Part shown: positions 37,580 to 46,948 of the stretch, piece after piece
How positions within the stretch are numbered: the stretch's first letter is position 1
Layout of the letters: each line of letters opens with the position of its first letter
NCBI RefSeq assembly: GCF_020151015.1
Contig: NZ_CP083746.1
Coordinates: 1,269,001-1,333,000, forward strand
DNA: 64,000 nucleotides
Direction of reading: 5' to 3'
From: Pseudomonas sp. p1(2021b)
Lineage (GTDB): Bacteria > Pseudomonadota > Gammaproteobacteria > Pseudomonadales > Pseudomonadaceae
Made by a program: the position numbers and the translations under genes
The notes under the pieces: model-generated
Told to the model about the DNA's origin: nothing
The model's database searches: none
The model's input: only the letters and a program-made list of their open reading frames with translations

Positions 37580-38665
37580 GTGAGCAAACGAGCCTTTAAC
37601 TTCTGCGCAGGCCCTGCCGCGCTTCCAGACGCTGTCCTGCAGCGTGCCCAGGCCGAGATGCTGGACTGGCGTGGCAAGGGCTTGTCGGTGATGGAGATGA
37701 GCCATCGCAGCGACGATTACGTGGCCATCGCCGAAAAGGCCGAGCAGGACCTGCGCGACCTGCTGTCCATCCCCTCCAACTACAAGGTGCTGTTCCTCCA
37801 GGGCGGCGCCAGCCAGCAGTTCGCCGAGATTCCGCTGAACCTGCTGCCCGAAAGCGGCACCGCTGACTACATCGAGACCGGCATCTGGTCGAAGAAGGCC
37901 ATCGAGGAAGCGCGTCGTTTCGGCCACGTCAACGTCGCCGCCAGCGCCAAGCCCTACGACTACCTGGCCATCCCAGGCCAGAACGAGTGGAACCTGACCA
38001 AGAACGCGGCCTACGTCCACTATGCGTCCAACGAGACCATCGGTGGCCTGCAGTTCGACTGGGTGCCGGAAACCGGCGACGTGCCCCTGGTGGTCGACAT
38101 GTCCTCCGACATCCTCTCGCGCCCGATCGATGTGTCCCAGTACGGCCTGATCTACGCCGGCGCCCAGAAGAACATCGGCCCCAGCGGCCTGGTGGTGGTG
38201 ATCGTGCGCGAAGACCTGCTCGGCCACGCCCGCAGCAGCTGCCCGACCATGCTCGACTACAAGGTCGCCGCCGACAACGGCTCGATGTACAACACCCCGG
38301 CCACCTATTCCTGGTACCTCTCGGGCCTGGTGTTCGAGTGGCTCAAGGAGCAGGGCGGCGTCGAGGCCATGGAGCAGCGCAACCGTGCCAAGAAAGACCG
38401 CCTGTACGGCTTCATCGATGCCAGCGAGTTCTACACCAATCCGATCAGCCACAACGCCCGTTCGTGGATGAACGTACCGTTCCGCCTGGCCGACGAGCGC
38501 CTGGACAAAGCCTTCCTGGCCGGCGCCGACGCCCGTGGCCTGCTCAACCTCAAGGGCCATCGCTCGGTCGGCGGCATGCGCGCCTCCATCTACAACGCCC
38601 TGGGTCTGGAGGCGGTCGACGCCCTGGTGGCCTACATGGCTGAATTCGAGAAGGAGCACGCTTGA
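37580..38665 (+). CDS. serC: Phosphoserine/phosphohydroxythreonine aminotransferase
   Basis: 361 residues from the GTG at 37580 (SKRAFNFCAGPAALPDAVLQ), the family's usual start and length; the frame is open 72 codons upstream through the REP pair but that part has no homology. PLP-dependent class V aminotransferase; the lysine lies in IYAGAQKNIGPSG. Other segments are LFLQGGASQQFAE and GHRSVGGMRASIYNA. Converts 3-phosphohydroxypyruvate to phosphoserine (serine synthesis) and acts in PLP synthesis. Its TGA overlaps the pheA ATG by one base. Confidence 0.96.
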   Translation: MSKRAFNFCAGPAALPDAVLQRAQAEMLDWRGKGLSVMEMSHRSDDYVAIAEKAEQDLRDLLSIPSNYKVLFLQGGASQQFAEIPLNLLPESGTADYIETGIWSKKAIEEARRFGHVNVAASAKPYDYLAIPGQNEWNLTKNAAYVHYASNETIGGLQFDWVPETGDVPLVVDMSSDILSRPIDVSQYGLIYAGAQKNIGPSGLVVVIVREDLLGHARSSCPTMLDYKVAADNGSMYNTPATYSWYLSGLVFEWLKEQGGVEAMEQRNRAKKDRLYGFIDASEFYTNPISHNARSWMNVPFRLADERLDKAFLAGADARGLLNLKGHRSVGGMRASIYNALGLEAVDALVAYMAEFEKEHA

Positions 38666-39759
38666 TGTCCGAACAGGAGCTCAAGGCGCTGCGCGTGCGC
38701 ATCGACAGCCTCGACGAGAAGATCCTCGAGCTGATCAGCGAACGCGCCCGTTGCGCCCAGGAAGTGGCCAAGGTCAAGACCGCCTCCCTGGCCGAAGGCG
38801 AGAAGCCGGTGTTCTACCGCCCCGAGCGCGAGGCTGCGGTGCTCAAGCGCGTCATGGAACGCAACAAGGGCCCGCTGGACAACGAAGAGATGGCGCGGTT
38901 GTTCCGCGAGATCATGTCGTCCTGCCTGGCCCTGGAAGAGCCGCTCAAGGTCGCCTACCTCGGCCCCGAGGGCACCTTCACCCAGGCTGCCGCCATGAAG
39001 CACTTCGGCCATGCCGTGGTCAGCCGCCCGATGGCGGCCATCGACGAAGTGTTCCGCGAAGTGGCCGCCGGTGCCGTCAACTTCGGCGTGGTGCCTGTGG
39101 AAAACTCCACCGAAGGTGCGGTCAGCCACACCCTGGACAGCTTCCTCGAGCATGACATGGTGATCTGCGGCGAAGTCGAGCTGCGCATCCACCATCACCT
39201 GTTGGTGGGCGAGAACACCAAGACCAACAGCATCACCCGCATCTACTCCCATGCCCAGTCCCTGGCCCAGTGCCGCAAATGGCTGGACGCTCATTACCCG
39301 AATGTCGAGCGCGTGGCGGTGTCCAGCAACGCCGAGGCGGCCAAGCGGGTCAAGGGCGAGTGGAATTCGGCGGCCATCGCCGGCGACATGGCGGCGAACC
39401 TGTACGGCCTGACCCGCCTGGCCGAGAAGATCGAGGACCGCCCGGACAACTCCACGCGCTTCCTGATGATCGGCAACCAGGAAGTGCCGCCGACCGGCGA
39501 TGACAAGACCTCGATCATCGTCTCGATGAGCAACAAGCCAGGTGCGCTGCATGAGCTGCTGGTGCCGTTCCACGAGAACGGCATCGACCTGACCCGCATC
39601 GAGACCCGCCCGTCGCGCAGCGGCAAGTGGACGTACGTGTTCTTCATCGACTTCGTCGGCCACCACCGCGACCCGTTGATCAAGGCGGTGCTGGAGCAGA
39701 TCAGCCAGGAGGCCGTGGCGCTCAAGGTGCTGGGGTCGTATCCGAAGGCGGTGCTTTGA
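38665..39759 (+). CDS. pheA: Chorismate mutase / prephenate dehydratase (P-protein)
   Basis: 364 residues from the ATG at 38665. An AroQ chorismate mutase domain (LRVRIDSLDEKILELISERA) is followed by prephenate dehydratase (YLGPEGTFTQAAA, VVPVENSTEGAV, NSTRFLMIG with the Thr-Arg-Phe motif). A C-terminal ACT domain (GALHELLVPFHENGIDLTRIESRP-like) binds phenylalanine for feedback control. Forms phenylpyruvate from chorismate. Coupled to serC by a TGATG overlap. Confidence 0.96.
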   Translation: MSEQELKALRVRIDSLDEKILELISERARCAQEVAKVKTASLAEGEKPVFYRPEREAAVLKRVMERNKGPLDNEEMARLFREIMSSCLALEEPLKVAYLGPEGTFTQAAAMKHFGHAVVSRPMAAIDEVFREVAAGAVNFGVVPVENSTEGAVSHTLDSFLEHDMVICGEVELRIHHHLLVGENTKTNSITRIYSHAQSLAQCRKWLDAHYPNVERVAVSSNAEAAKRVKGEWNSAAIAGDMAANLYGLTRLAEKIEDRPDNSTRFLMIGNQEVPPTGDDKTSIIVSMSNKPGALHELLVPFHENGIDLTRIETRPSRSGKWTYVFFIDFVGHHRDPLIKAVLEQISQEAVALKVLGSYPKAVL

Positions 39760-39787
39760 TCGAGATCGCCGGGGCCGCTTCGCGCCC

Positions 39788-39943
39788 CATCGCGGGGCAA
39801 GCCCGCTCCTACAGGCCACGCGGTGCCCACCCGACCCGCACACCCCCGGTAGGAGCGGGCTTGCCCCGCGAAGGGCTGCAAAGCAGCCCCGCTTCCCACG
39901 GGGCGCAAACGTCCTCTGTAGGAGCGGGCTTGCCCCGCGATGG
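39788..39943. repeat. Triple REP cluster between pheA and tyrA-aroA
   Basis: Three units: 39788-39814 (minus-type), 39848-39873 and 39916-39942 (both plus-type, AGGAGCGGGCTTGCCCCGCGA). They fill most of the 232-bp gap; no hisC gene is present here. Confidence 0.9.
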
Positions 39944-39991
39944 GCTGCGCAGCAGCCCCAACAATCGCCGTACTGAACAGGATTCGCGCTA

Positions 39992-42232
39992 GTGGTTGAT
40001 GTAACAGCAAGCAAATCCGGCCCCATCATCGGCCGTCTGGTGGTCGTGGGCCTCGGCCTGATCGGCGGCTCCTTCGCCAAGGGCCTGCGCGAAAGCGGCC
40101 TGTGCCGGGAAGTGGTCGGCGTCGATCTGGACGCCCAGTCGCGCAAGCTGGCCGTGTCCCTGGGCGTGGTCGACCGCTGCGAAGCGGACCTGGCCGCCGC
40201 CTGCGTCGGCGCCGACGTCATCCAGCTGGCGGTGCCCATCCTGGCCATGGAAAAGGTACTCGCCCACCTGGCCCGCCTGGACCTGGGCGACGCCATCATC
40301 ACCGACGTCGGCAGCGCCAAGGGCAATATCGTGCGCGCCGCCCGCGAAGCCTTCGCCGAACGCCTGCCGCGCTTCGTCCCGGGCCACCCGATCGCCGGTT
40401 CCGAGCAGAGCGGAGTAGAGGCCTCCAACGCCACCCTGTTCCGCCGCCACAAAGTCATCCTCACGCCGCTGCCGGAAACCGACCCCGCCGCCCTGGCCCT
40501 GGTCGACCACCTGTGGCGCGCGCTGGACGCCGATGTGGAACACATGCCGGTGGAGCGCCACGACGAAGTCCTGGCCGCCACCAGCCACCTGCCGCACCTG
40601 CTGGCGTTCGGTTTGGTCGATTCCCTGGCCAAGCGCAATGAAAACCTGGAGATCTTCCGGTACGCTGCGGGAGGCTTCCGCGATTTCACGAGAATCGCCG
40701 GCAGCGACCCGATCATGTGGCACGACATCTTCCTCGCCAACCGCGAGGCTGTCCTGCGCACCCTGGATACATTTCGCAGCGACCTCGACGCCTTGCGCGA
40801 CGCGGTCGATGCAGGGGACGGGCACCAACTGCTGGGTGTGTTCACCCGCGCCCGGGTTGCCCGCGAGCATTTCAGTAAAATCCTGGCCCGCCGGGCCTAT
40901 GTGGACGCTATGAACGCCAACGATCTGATTTTCCTGGCCCAACCTGGTGGCCGCCTGTCCGGACGGATCCGCGTTCCGGGCGACAAGTCGATTTCCCACC
41001 GCTCGATCATGCTTGGCTCGCTGGCCGAAGGCACCACCGAGGTCGAAGGCTTCCTCGAAGGCGAGGATGCCCTGGCGACCCTGCAGGCCTTCCGCGACAT
41101 GGGCGTGGTCATCGAAGGCCCGCACCATGGCCGCGTGACCATTCACGGCGTCGGCCTGCACGGCCTCAAGCCGCCACCCGGGCCGATCTACCTCGGCAAC
41201 TCCGGCACCTCCATGCGCCTGCTCTCGGGCCTGCTGGCCGGCCAGCCGTTCGACGTGACCATGACCGGCGACGCGTCGCTGTCCAAGCGCCCGATGAACC
41301 GCGTGGCCAACCCGCTGCGTGAAATGGGCGCGGTGGTCGAGACTGGCCCTGAAGGCCGCCCACCGCTGACCATCCGCGGTGGCCACAAACTCAAGGCCCT
41401 GGACTACACCCTGCCGATGGCCAGTGCCCAGGTCAAATCCTGCCTGCTGCTGGCCGGCCTGTACGCCGAAGGCACCACCACCGTCACCGAGCCGGCGCCG
41501 ACCCGCGACCACACCGAGCGCATGCTGCGTGGCTTCGGCTACGACGTGCAGACCAACGGCCCGGTGGCCTCGCTCAAGGCCGGCGGTAAGCTCAGCGCCA
41601 CCCGTATCGAAGTGCCGGCCGACATTTCCTCGGCCGCCTTCTTCCTGGTCGCGGCCTCCATCGCCGAAGGCTCGGAGCTGGTGCTGGAGCACGTGGGCAT
41701 CAACCCGACCCGTACCGGCGTGATCGACATCCTGCGCCTGATGGGCGGCGACATCACCCTGGAAAACCAGCGTGAAGTCGGCGGCGAGCCGGTGGCCGAC
41801 CTGCGCGTGCGCGGTGCCAAGCTCAAGGGTATCGACATTCCCGAAGAGCTCGTGCCGCTGGCCATCGACGAGTTCCCGGTGCTGTTCGTCGCCGCGGCCT
41901 GCGCCGAAGGGCGCACCGTGCTGCGTGGTGCCGAGGAGCTGCGGGTCAAGGAATCGGACCGCATCCAGGTCATGGCCGATGGCCTGCTGACCCTGGGCGT
42001 GAAGTGCCAGCCGACCCCGGACGGCATCATCATCGACGGCGGCCAGATCGGCGGCGGCGAGGTGCATGGCCACGGCGACCACCGCATCGCCATGGCCTTC
42101 AGCGTCGCTTCGCTGCGCGCCAGTGCGCCGATCCGCATCCATGACTGCGCCAACGTCGCGACCTCGTTCCCCAACTTCCTGGCGCTGTGCGCCGAAGTCG
42201 GCATCCGCGTCGCAGAAGAGGGCAAGTCGTGA
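39992..42232 (+). CDS. tyrA-aroA: Prephenate dehydrogenase / EPSP synthase fusion
   Basis: 746 residues from a GTG start. Residues 1-~300 are TyrA (NAD-binding [29 protein letters not shown]). From about 310 the protein is AroA/EPSP synthase: [45 protein letters not shown] and the late [14 protein letters not shown]. The first catalyses prephenate to 4-hydroxyphenylpyruvate, the second shikimate-3-phosphate plus PEP to EPSP. The fusion is normal in pseudomonads. Its TGA overlaps the GTG of cmk. Confidence 0.96.
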   Translation: MVDVTASKSGPIIGRLVVVGLGLIGGSFAKGLRESGLCREVVGVDLDAQSRKLAVSLGVVDRCEADLAAACVGADVIQLAVPILAMEKVLAHLARLDLGDAIITDVGSAKGNIVRAAREAFAERLPRFVPGHPIAGSEQSGVEASNATLFRRHKVILTPLPETDPAALALVDHLWRALDADVEHMPVERHDEVLAATSHLPHLLAFGLVDSLAKRNENLEIFRYAAGGFRDFTRIAGSDPIMWHDIFLANREAVLRTLDTFRSDLDALRDAVDAGDGHQLLGVFTRARVAREHFSKILARRAYVDAMNANDLIFLAQPGGRLSGRIRVPGDKSISHRSIMLGSLAEGTTEVEGFLEGEDALATLQAFRDMGVVIEGPHHGRVTIHGVGLHGLKPPPGPIYLGNSGTSMRLLSGLLAGQPFDVTMTGDASLSKRPMNRVANPLREMGAVVETGPEGRPPLTIRGGHKLKALDYTLPMASAQVKSCLLLAGLYAEGTTTVTEPAPTRDHTERMLRGFGYDVQTNGPVASLKAGGKLSATRIEVPADISSAAFFLVAASIAEGSELVLEHVGINPTRTGVIDILRLMGGDITLENQREVGGEPVADLRVRGAKLKGIDIPEELVPLAIDEFPVLFVAAACAEGRTVLRGAEELRVKESDRIQVMADGLLTLGVKCQPTPDGIIIDGGQIGGGEVHGHGDHRIAMAFSVASLRASAPIRIHDCANVATSFPNFLALCAEVGIRVAEEGKS

Positions 42233-42915
42233 GTTCCCAAGTGCCGGTCATCACCATCGATGGGCCAAGCGGCTCGGGCAAGGGCACCGTTGCCGGCATC
42301 CTCGCCCGCGAGCTGGGCTGGCGGCTGCTGGACTCCGGCGCCCTGTACCGCCTGCTGGCCTTCAACGCCACCAACCACGGCGTCGACCTGACCAACGAAG
42401 AGCTGCTCAAGGCTCTGGCCGCCCATCTGGATGTGCAGTTCATCGCTGCCGAACCGGGTAAGCTTCAACAGATCATCCTCGAGGGTGAGGATGTCAGCAA
42501 CGTGATCCGCACCGAAACAGTCGGCGCCGGCGCCTCCATGGTCGCCTCCCTGCCGGCGGTGCGCGAAGCGCTGCTGCAGCGCCAACGCGCCTTCCGCGAA
42601 GCTCCCGGGCTGATCGCCGATGGTCGCGACATGGGCACCGTGGTGTTCCCGGACGCGCCCTTGAAAGTGTTCCTCACCGCCAGTGCGGAGGAGCGCGCAC
42701 GACGTCGTTATTTGCAGTTGAAGGGCAAAGGCGATGATGTTAGTCTGGCGAGTCTGCTGGATGAGATCCGTGCGCGCGATGAGCGCGACACCCAGCGTGC
42801 GGTGGCCCCGTTGAAACCAGCGGCCGATGCCATCCAGCTGGACTCCACCGAGTTGTCCATCGAGCAGGTGTTGCAACGTATCAGGAGCGAGCTCGCCCAG
42901 CGCGATCTGCTCTGA
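42229..42915 (+). CDS. cmk: Cytidylate kinase
   Basis: 228 residues from the GTG at 42229, overlapping the tyrA-aroA stop by 4 bp. Walker [17 protein letters not shown]; further [23 protein letters not shown] and the lid [15 protein letters not shown]. Phosphorylates CMP and dCMP. The order cmk-rpsA is conserved across gamma-proteobacteria. Confidence 0.96.
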   Translation: MSSQVPVITIDGPSGSGKGTVAGILARELGWRLLDSGALYRLLAFNATNHGVDLTNEELLKALAAHLDVQFIAAEPGKLQQIILEGEDVSNVIRTETVGAGASMVASLPAVREALLQRQRAFREAPGLIADGRDMGTVVFPDAPLKVFLTASAEERARRRYLQLKGKGDDVSLASLLDEIRARDERDTQRAVAPLKPAADAIQLDSTELSIEQVLQRIRSELAQRDLL

Positions 42916-42980
42916 TAACCAGGGAAGCAGGCAGGGTCACCAGTCAACGTCCTGCCGGCTTGCCTTTATATGAACGAAAC

Positions 42981-43021
42981 CCACATTGTCTGGAATGTGG
43001 CGATGGGCGTCTGTTTCGCCC
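42981..43021 (+). promoter_or_regulatory. Two hairpins in the rpsA leader
   Basis: CCACATT (42981) pairs with AATGTGG (42994), and GGGCG (43005) with CGCCC (43017), placed directly before the rpsA ribosome-binding region (ACAGGAATTAAAATG). In E. coli, S1 represses its own mRNA through hairpins of the rpsA leader, so a similar role is possible. Confidence 0.45.
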
Positions 43022-43039
43022 GAATCTACAGGAATTAAA

Positions 43040-44716
43040 ATGAGCGAAAGCTTTGCAGAACTCTTTGAAGAAAGCCTGAAAACCCTCAATCTTCAGCCGG
43101 GCGCGATCATCACCGGTATCGTTGTCGACATCGACGGCGACTGGGTTACCGTTCACGCTGGCCTGAAGTCCGAGGGCGTCATCCCGCTCGAGCAGTTCAT
43201 CAACGAAGCTGGCGAGCTGACCATCAAGGTCGGTGACGAAGTTCACGTTGCGCTGGACGCGGTCGAAGACGGCTTTGGCGAAACCAAGCTGTCCCGTGAA
43301 AAAGCCAAGCGCGCCGAGTGCTGGATTGTTCTGGAAGCAGCTTTCGCCGCCGAAGAAGTGGTCAAGGGCGTTATCAACGGTAAGGTTAAGGGCGGCTTCA
43401 CTGTCGACGTTAACGGCATCCGTGCGTTCCTGCCGGGCTCCCTGGTCGATGTCCGCCCTGTGCGCGACACCACCCACCTGGAAGGCAAAGAGCTGGAGTT
43501 CAAGGTCATCAAGCTGGACCAGAAGCGCAACAACGTTGTCGTTTCCCGTCGCAGCGTGCTGGAAGCCGAGAACAGCGCCGAGCGCGAAGCCCTGCTGGAA
43601 ACCCTGCAGGAAGGCCAACAGGTCAAGGGTATCGTCAAGAACCTCACCGACTACGGCGCCTTCGTGGACCTGGGCGGTATCGACGGCCTGCTGCACATCA
43701 CCGACATGGCTTGGAAGCGCATCAAGCACCCGTCGGAAATCGTCAACGTTGGTGACGAAGTCGACGTTCGCGTCCTGAAGTTCGACCGTGAGCGCAACCG
43801 CGTTTCCCTGGGTCTGAAGCAGATGGGCGAAGATCCGTGGGTAGCTATCACTGCCCGCTACCCAGAAGGTACCCGCGTACAGGCTCGCGTGACCAACCTG
43901 ACCGACTACGGCTGCTTCGCTGAGCTGGAAGAAGGCGTTGAAGGTCTGGTACACGTTTCCGAAATGGACTGGACCAACAAGAACATCCACCCGTCGAAAG
44001 TCGTTCAGGTTGGCGACGAAGTGGAAGTCATGGTTCTGGACATCGACGAAGAGCGTCGTCGTATCTCCCTGGGCATCAAGCAGTGCAAGTCCAACCCATG
44101 GGAAGACTTCTCCAGCCAGTTCAACAAGGGTGACAAGATCACCGGTACCATCAAGTCGATCACCGACTTCGGTATCTTCATTGGCCTGGACGGCGGCATC
44201 GACGGCCTGGTTCACCTGTCCGACATCTCCTGGAACGAGTCCGGCGAAGAAGCCGTACGTCGCTTCAAGAAGGGCGACGAGCTGGAAACCGTCATCCTGT
44301 CGGTCGACCCAGAGCGCGAGCGTATCTCCCTGGGTATCAAGCAACTGGAAGACGATCCGTTCTCCAACTTCGTTGCTCTGAACGACAAGGGCGCTATCGT
44401 CAAGGGTACCGTCAAGGAAGTTGACGCCAAAGGCGCCATCGTCACCCTGGCCGACGACATCGAAGCTACTCTGAAGGCTTCCGAAATCAGCCGTGACCGC
44501 GTTGAAGACGCGCGTAACGTCCTGAAGGAAGGCGACGAGATCGAAGCCAAGATCATCAGCGTTGACCGCAAGTCCCGCGTCATCAGCCTGTCCATCAAGT
44601 CGAAGGACGATGCTGAAGAGCGCGAAGCTATCCAGAGCCTGAAAAACGCTCCGGAAGCTGCTGCCGACACCACCATGGCCGCGCTGCTGCGCGAAGCGAT
44701 GGCCAAGCAGAACTGA
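43040..44716 (+). CDS. rpsA: 30S ribosomal protein S1
   Basis: 558 residues from the ATG at 43040. Six S1/OB-fold repeats can be followed, with typical units [20 protein letters not shown] and [20 protein letters not shown], each ending in the [12 protein letters not shown] segment. S1 helps bind mRNA to the 30S subunit. Codon use is markedly biased to highly expressed codons (GTT and GAA more frequent than in neighbours). Downstream is a strong terminator. Confidence 0.98.
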   Translation: MSESFAELFEESLKTLNLQPGAIITGIVVDIDGDWVTVHAGLKSEGVIPLEQFINEAGELTIKVGDEVHVALDAVEDGFGETKLSREKAKRAECWIVLEAAFAAEEVVKGVINGKVKGGFTVDVNGIRAFLPGSLVDVRPVRDTTHLEGKELEFKVIKLDQKRNNVVVSRRSVLEAENSAEREALLETLQEGQQVKGIVKNLTDYGAFVDLGGIDGLLHITDMAWKRIKHPSEIVNVGDEVDVRVLKFDRERNRVSLGLKQMGEDPWVAITARYPEGTRVQARVTNLTDYGCFAELEEGVEGLVHVSEMDWTNKNIHPSKVVQVGDEVEVMVLDIDEERRRISLGIKQCKSNPWEDFSSQFNKGDKITGTIKSITDFGIFIGLDGGIDGLVHLSDISWNESGEEAVRRFKKGDELETVILSVDPERERISLGIKQLEDDPFSNFVALNDKGAIVKGTVKEVDAKGAIVTLADDIEATLKASEISRDRVEDARNVLKEGDEIEAKIISVDRKSRVISLSIKSKDDAEEREAIQSLKNAPEAAADTTMAALLREAMAKQN

Positions 44717-44732
44717 GTTCTGTTTGATCGGT

Positions 44733-44768
44733 AAAAAAGGGGCGACCTTCGGGTCGCCCTTTTTTTTA
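44733..44768 (+). terminator. Rho-independent terminator of rpsA
   Basis: GGGGCGACC - TTCG - GGTCGCCC stem-loop with a stable tetraloop, preceded by an A-run and followed by eight T, so it may act in both directions. Confidence 0.92.
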
Positions 44769-44834
44769 TTGGTGTGGGTGGCGAGATGGCGTGATGGCGG
44801 AGAGGTGTTCGCCGTGAGGGATTGGTCGCCGGTG

Positions 44835-45057
44835 AGATCGAGCGCCGCCCGCGCGGCGCATCGCGAGCTGCGCTCGCTCCTACGTTTGTTTCGGGCCAGT
44901 AACGCCTGTGGCAGACGCGCGCGACCGCCTGGTTCGTACGACACGATCTTGCGTCAAGCCCCAAAACGTCCGCGCGAAAATTCCATAGGAATACTTCGCC
45001 CGAAACAAACGTAAGCGAGCGCAGCTCGCGATGCGCCGCGCGGGCGGCGCTCGATCT
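44835..45057. repeat. Palindromic REP element, RAYT-flanking copy 1
   Basis: ~223-bp element whose two ends are inverted copies of each other over ~58 bp: GATCGAGCGCCGCCCGCGCG, then GCGCATCGCGAGCTGCGCTC, then CGTTTGTTTCGGGC; at the right end the same sequence is inverted. Reading inward-out, each end contains a REP-type unit of the GAGCGAGCGCAGCTCGCGAT class. The inner ~100 bp (CAGTAACGCCTGTGGCAGAC onward) is non-coding. Same orientation as copy 2. Confidence 0.92.
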
Positions 45058-45100
45058 CCCAGGCGCCGCCCCTCTACCGCCTACCTCTACCGCCACACCT

Positions 45101-45556
45101 CTAAAGCCACACCGCATCCCAATGTGGATACTCCCCAACCGTAGCCACCAGCCCCGCCCTTACCGGATTGGCAACGATGTACCTTGCGACCTTGCAAACA
45201 TCCTCGTCCCGGCGCAAGGCCCGGTCGTAATAGCCTGCCTGCCAGACCGGCCCCCCTTTTGCCCCAGCCTTGTGCAGTGCATTGCTGGACTGGCATTTGA
45301 AGCGTTGCATGAGTGTTCCAAGCGTCACTTCTTTCAATTCAATCAACCAATGCACATGGTCTGGCATCACGACCCAGGTCAGCGAGCGGCAGTGGTGCTG
45401 TTCTTCCGCGTAACGAAGGTGCTGAATGACCAATCGAGCAAAACGGAGGTTGTGAAATAAAGGCCGACGGTGGTGGGTGACTGTAGTTAGCATGTAGAGC
45501 CTACCTGGCACCGAGCATCTTGCGCGGCGTAGCCTGCAGCCGTGAGGGTTGGGCAT
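45101..45556 (-). CDS. REP-associated tyrosine transposase (RAYT)
   Basis: 151 residues of the Y1/HUH transposase superfamily related to IS200/IS605 TnpA. HUH motif HVH in VVMPDHVHWLIEL (residues 67-69); probable catalytic Tyr125 in KVARYIVANPVRAGL, preceded by the conserved WQAGYYDRALR. N-terminal LYMLTTVTHHRRPLF is also typical. RAYTs are single-copy host-domesticated enzymes linked to REP/REPIN spread. An AAGGA site precedes the ATG at 45556. The gene lies between two ~220-bp REP elements, which fits a REP-RAYT unit inserted between rpsA and ihfB. Confidence 0.92.
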   Translation of the reverse strand: MPNPHGCRLRRARCSVPGRLYMLTTVTHHRRPLFHNLRFARLVIQHLRYAEEQHHCRSLTWVVMPDHVHWLIELKEVTLGTLMQRFKCQSSNALHKAGAKGGPVWQAGYYDRALRRDEDVCKVARYIVANPVRAGLVATVGEYPHWDAVWL

Positions 45557-45726
45557 TGGTTCATCCTTGGGTGAGTATGTGCTCGGTTAGCGTAGTCAGC
45601 CCGTGCAGCCCTCGATCCGATAAAGGGTTGCTGCTTGTAAATAAGATCGGATGTAACAACGCATGCTTGGCATAAGGTTGCGGGGTGGGCCGGAATGGCT
45701 GGCGTGGGTTTTGCGGTGTTGCGCAA

Positions 45727-45944
45727 ATCGAGCGCCGCCCGCGCGGCGCATCGCGAGCTGCGCTCGCTACGTTTGTTTCGGGCCAGTAACGCCTGTGGCA
45801 GACGCGCGCGACCGCCTGGTTCGTACGACACGATCTTGCGTCAGGCCCCAAGGCGTCCGCGCGAAAATCCTCCAGGATGAACTGGCTCGAAACAAACGTA
45901 GGAGCGAGCGCAGCTCGCGATGCGCCGCGCGGGCGGCGCTCGAT
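45727..45944. repeat. Palindromic REP element, RAYT-flanking copy 2
   Basis: ~218-bp near-copy of 44835-45057 in the same orientation; differences include loss of CCT near the left inner end and a different sequence (CTCCAGGATGAACTGGCT) just before the right inverted end. Its right end carries an intact GTAG tetranucleotide before GAGCGAGCGCAGCTCGC. The sequence between this element and ihfB (45945-46088) and between it and the RAYT start shows no gene. Confidence 0.92.
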
Positions 45945-46088
45945 TCCAAATCCCCCGCGCCCGCTTAAGCCATACCCTCCATTCTTGAATTTTTTTATTA
46001 AGTCAAGATCCACCCTGTTCAAATCTTTCAGAGCGTGCTACAAACTGGTTAAGCAATGATCTAGCTGCTTGATAACGAAGGGAAAAAT

Positions 46089-46385
46089 ATGACGAAGTCG
46101 GAGCTGATCGAACGTATTGTCACCCATCAAGGGCTGCTCTCGTCCAAGGACGTGGAGTTGGCCATCAAGACCATGCTTGAACAGATGTCCCAGTGCCTGG
46201 CCACCGGCGATCGCATCGAGATCCGTGGCTTTGGCAGCTTTTCCTTGCACTACCGCTCACCCCGCGTAGGTCGCAACCCAAAGACCGGCCAATCGGTGAG
46301 CCTTGAAGGCAAGTACGTCCCGCACTTCAAGCCCGGCAAGGAATTGCGCGACCGGGTCAACGAAGAAGAACACGCCCACACCTGA
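46089..46385 (+). CDS. ihfB: Integration host factor subunit beta
   Basis: 98 residues. HU/IHF family; [20 protein letters not shown] at the start, [17 protein letters not shown] and the DNA-binding beta-arm [20 protein letters not shown] with the intercalating Pro in NPKTG. Pairs with IhfA to bend DNA. In Pseudomonas this gene marks the left border of the O-antigen locus. lapA follows 20 bases later. Confidence 0.97.
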   Translation: MTKSELIERIVTHQGLLSSKDVELAIKTMLEQMSQCLATGDRIEIRGFGSFSLHYRSPRVGRNPKTGQSVSLEGKYVPHFKPGKELRDRVNEEEHAHT

Positions 46386-46405
46386 AGGGCAGAAGGAGCA
46401 GTCTG

Positions 46406-46669
46406 ATGCGTAACCTCAAGCGCGCCGTGGCGGCGTTGTTCGTGTTGCTGCTGGCAGCCGTGGTGCTGTTCTTCGTGCTGGAGAATCAGCAAAGCGTCTC
46501 CCTGGTCCTGTTCGGCTGGGCCGCCCCCGCCGTGCCGGTAGCCGTGCTGGTCATCGCCGCCCTGGTCATCGGCCTCGCCGTCGGCCCCTTGCTCGGTGCC
46601 TACGGCGTGCTGCGCAGCAAGCGCAAGATCCGCGCCTCCGCCCGCCAGGCTGCCCTCTCCGGTAACTGA
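46406..46669 (+). CDS. LapA-domain (DUF1049) inner-membrane protein
   Basis: 87 residues with two transmembrane helices (AALFVLLLAAVVLFFVLENQ and VAVLVIAALVIGLAVGPLLG) and a basic cytoplasmic tail (RSKRKIRASARQ). The conserved ENQQSVSL segment lies between them. In E. coli the homologue LapA works with LapB to control LpxC and LPS assembly; unrelated to the large Pseudomonas adhesin also called LapA. GGAG site; probably co-transcribed with ihfB. Confidence 0.9.
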   Translation: MRNLKRAVAALFVLLLAAVVLFFVLENQQSVSLVLFGWAAPAVPVAVLVIAALVIGLAVGPLLGAYGVLRSKRKIRASARQAALSGN

Positions 46670-46673
46670 CAAT

Positions 46674-46792
46674 CTGTGGGAGGGCCTTGCCCCGCGATCA
46701 CCGGCAAAACCGTGCCATACACCGCATTTCTGCAACCAACCCCGATCTGCCAGTCGCCGCGATCCCTGTAGGAGCGGCCTTGTGCCGCGAAA
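46674..46792. repeat. Two REP units after lapA
   Basis: A degenerate unit near 46674-46702 (CTGTGGGAGGGCCTTGCCCC) and a full unit near 46764-46790 (CTGTAGGAGCGGCCTTGTGC), both in the same orientation, unlike the inverted pairs elsewhere. Confidence 0.8.
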
Positions 46793-46948
46793 GGGGCGCA
46801 AAGCGCCCCCCAGCATTCCCCCAAGCCTCCACAACCCACTCACCAACCAGATATTTCCTACACTCATGTAGGAAGCCTACCCTGTAACTCCCTCCAAACC
46901 GCATGGGCTAATACCCAATTCCAATCCGCACAGGGAAGGCCCACCGGC

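Noticed and set aside
42944..44944. 666-codon frame antisense to rpsA
   Set aside because: Shadow created by the strong codon bias of rpsA.
45767..46022. Short frames within the palindromic REP elements (SSAARAAHRELRSL-type translations)
   Set aside because: They arise from the repeat itself, occur in several frames and have no ribosome-binding sites.
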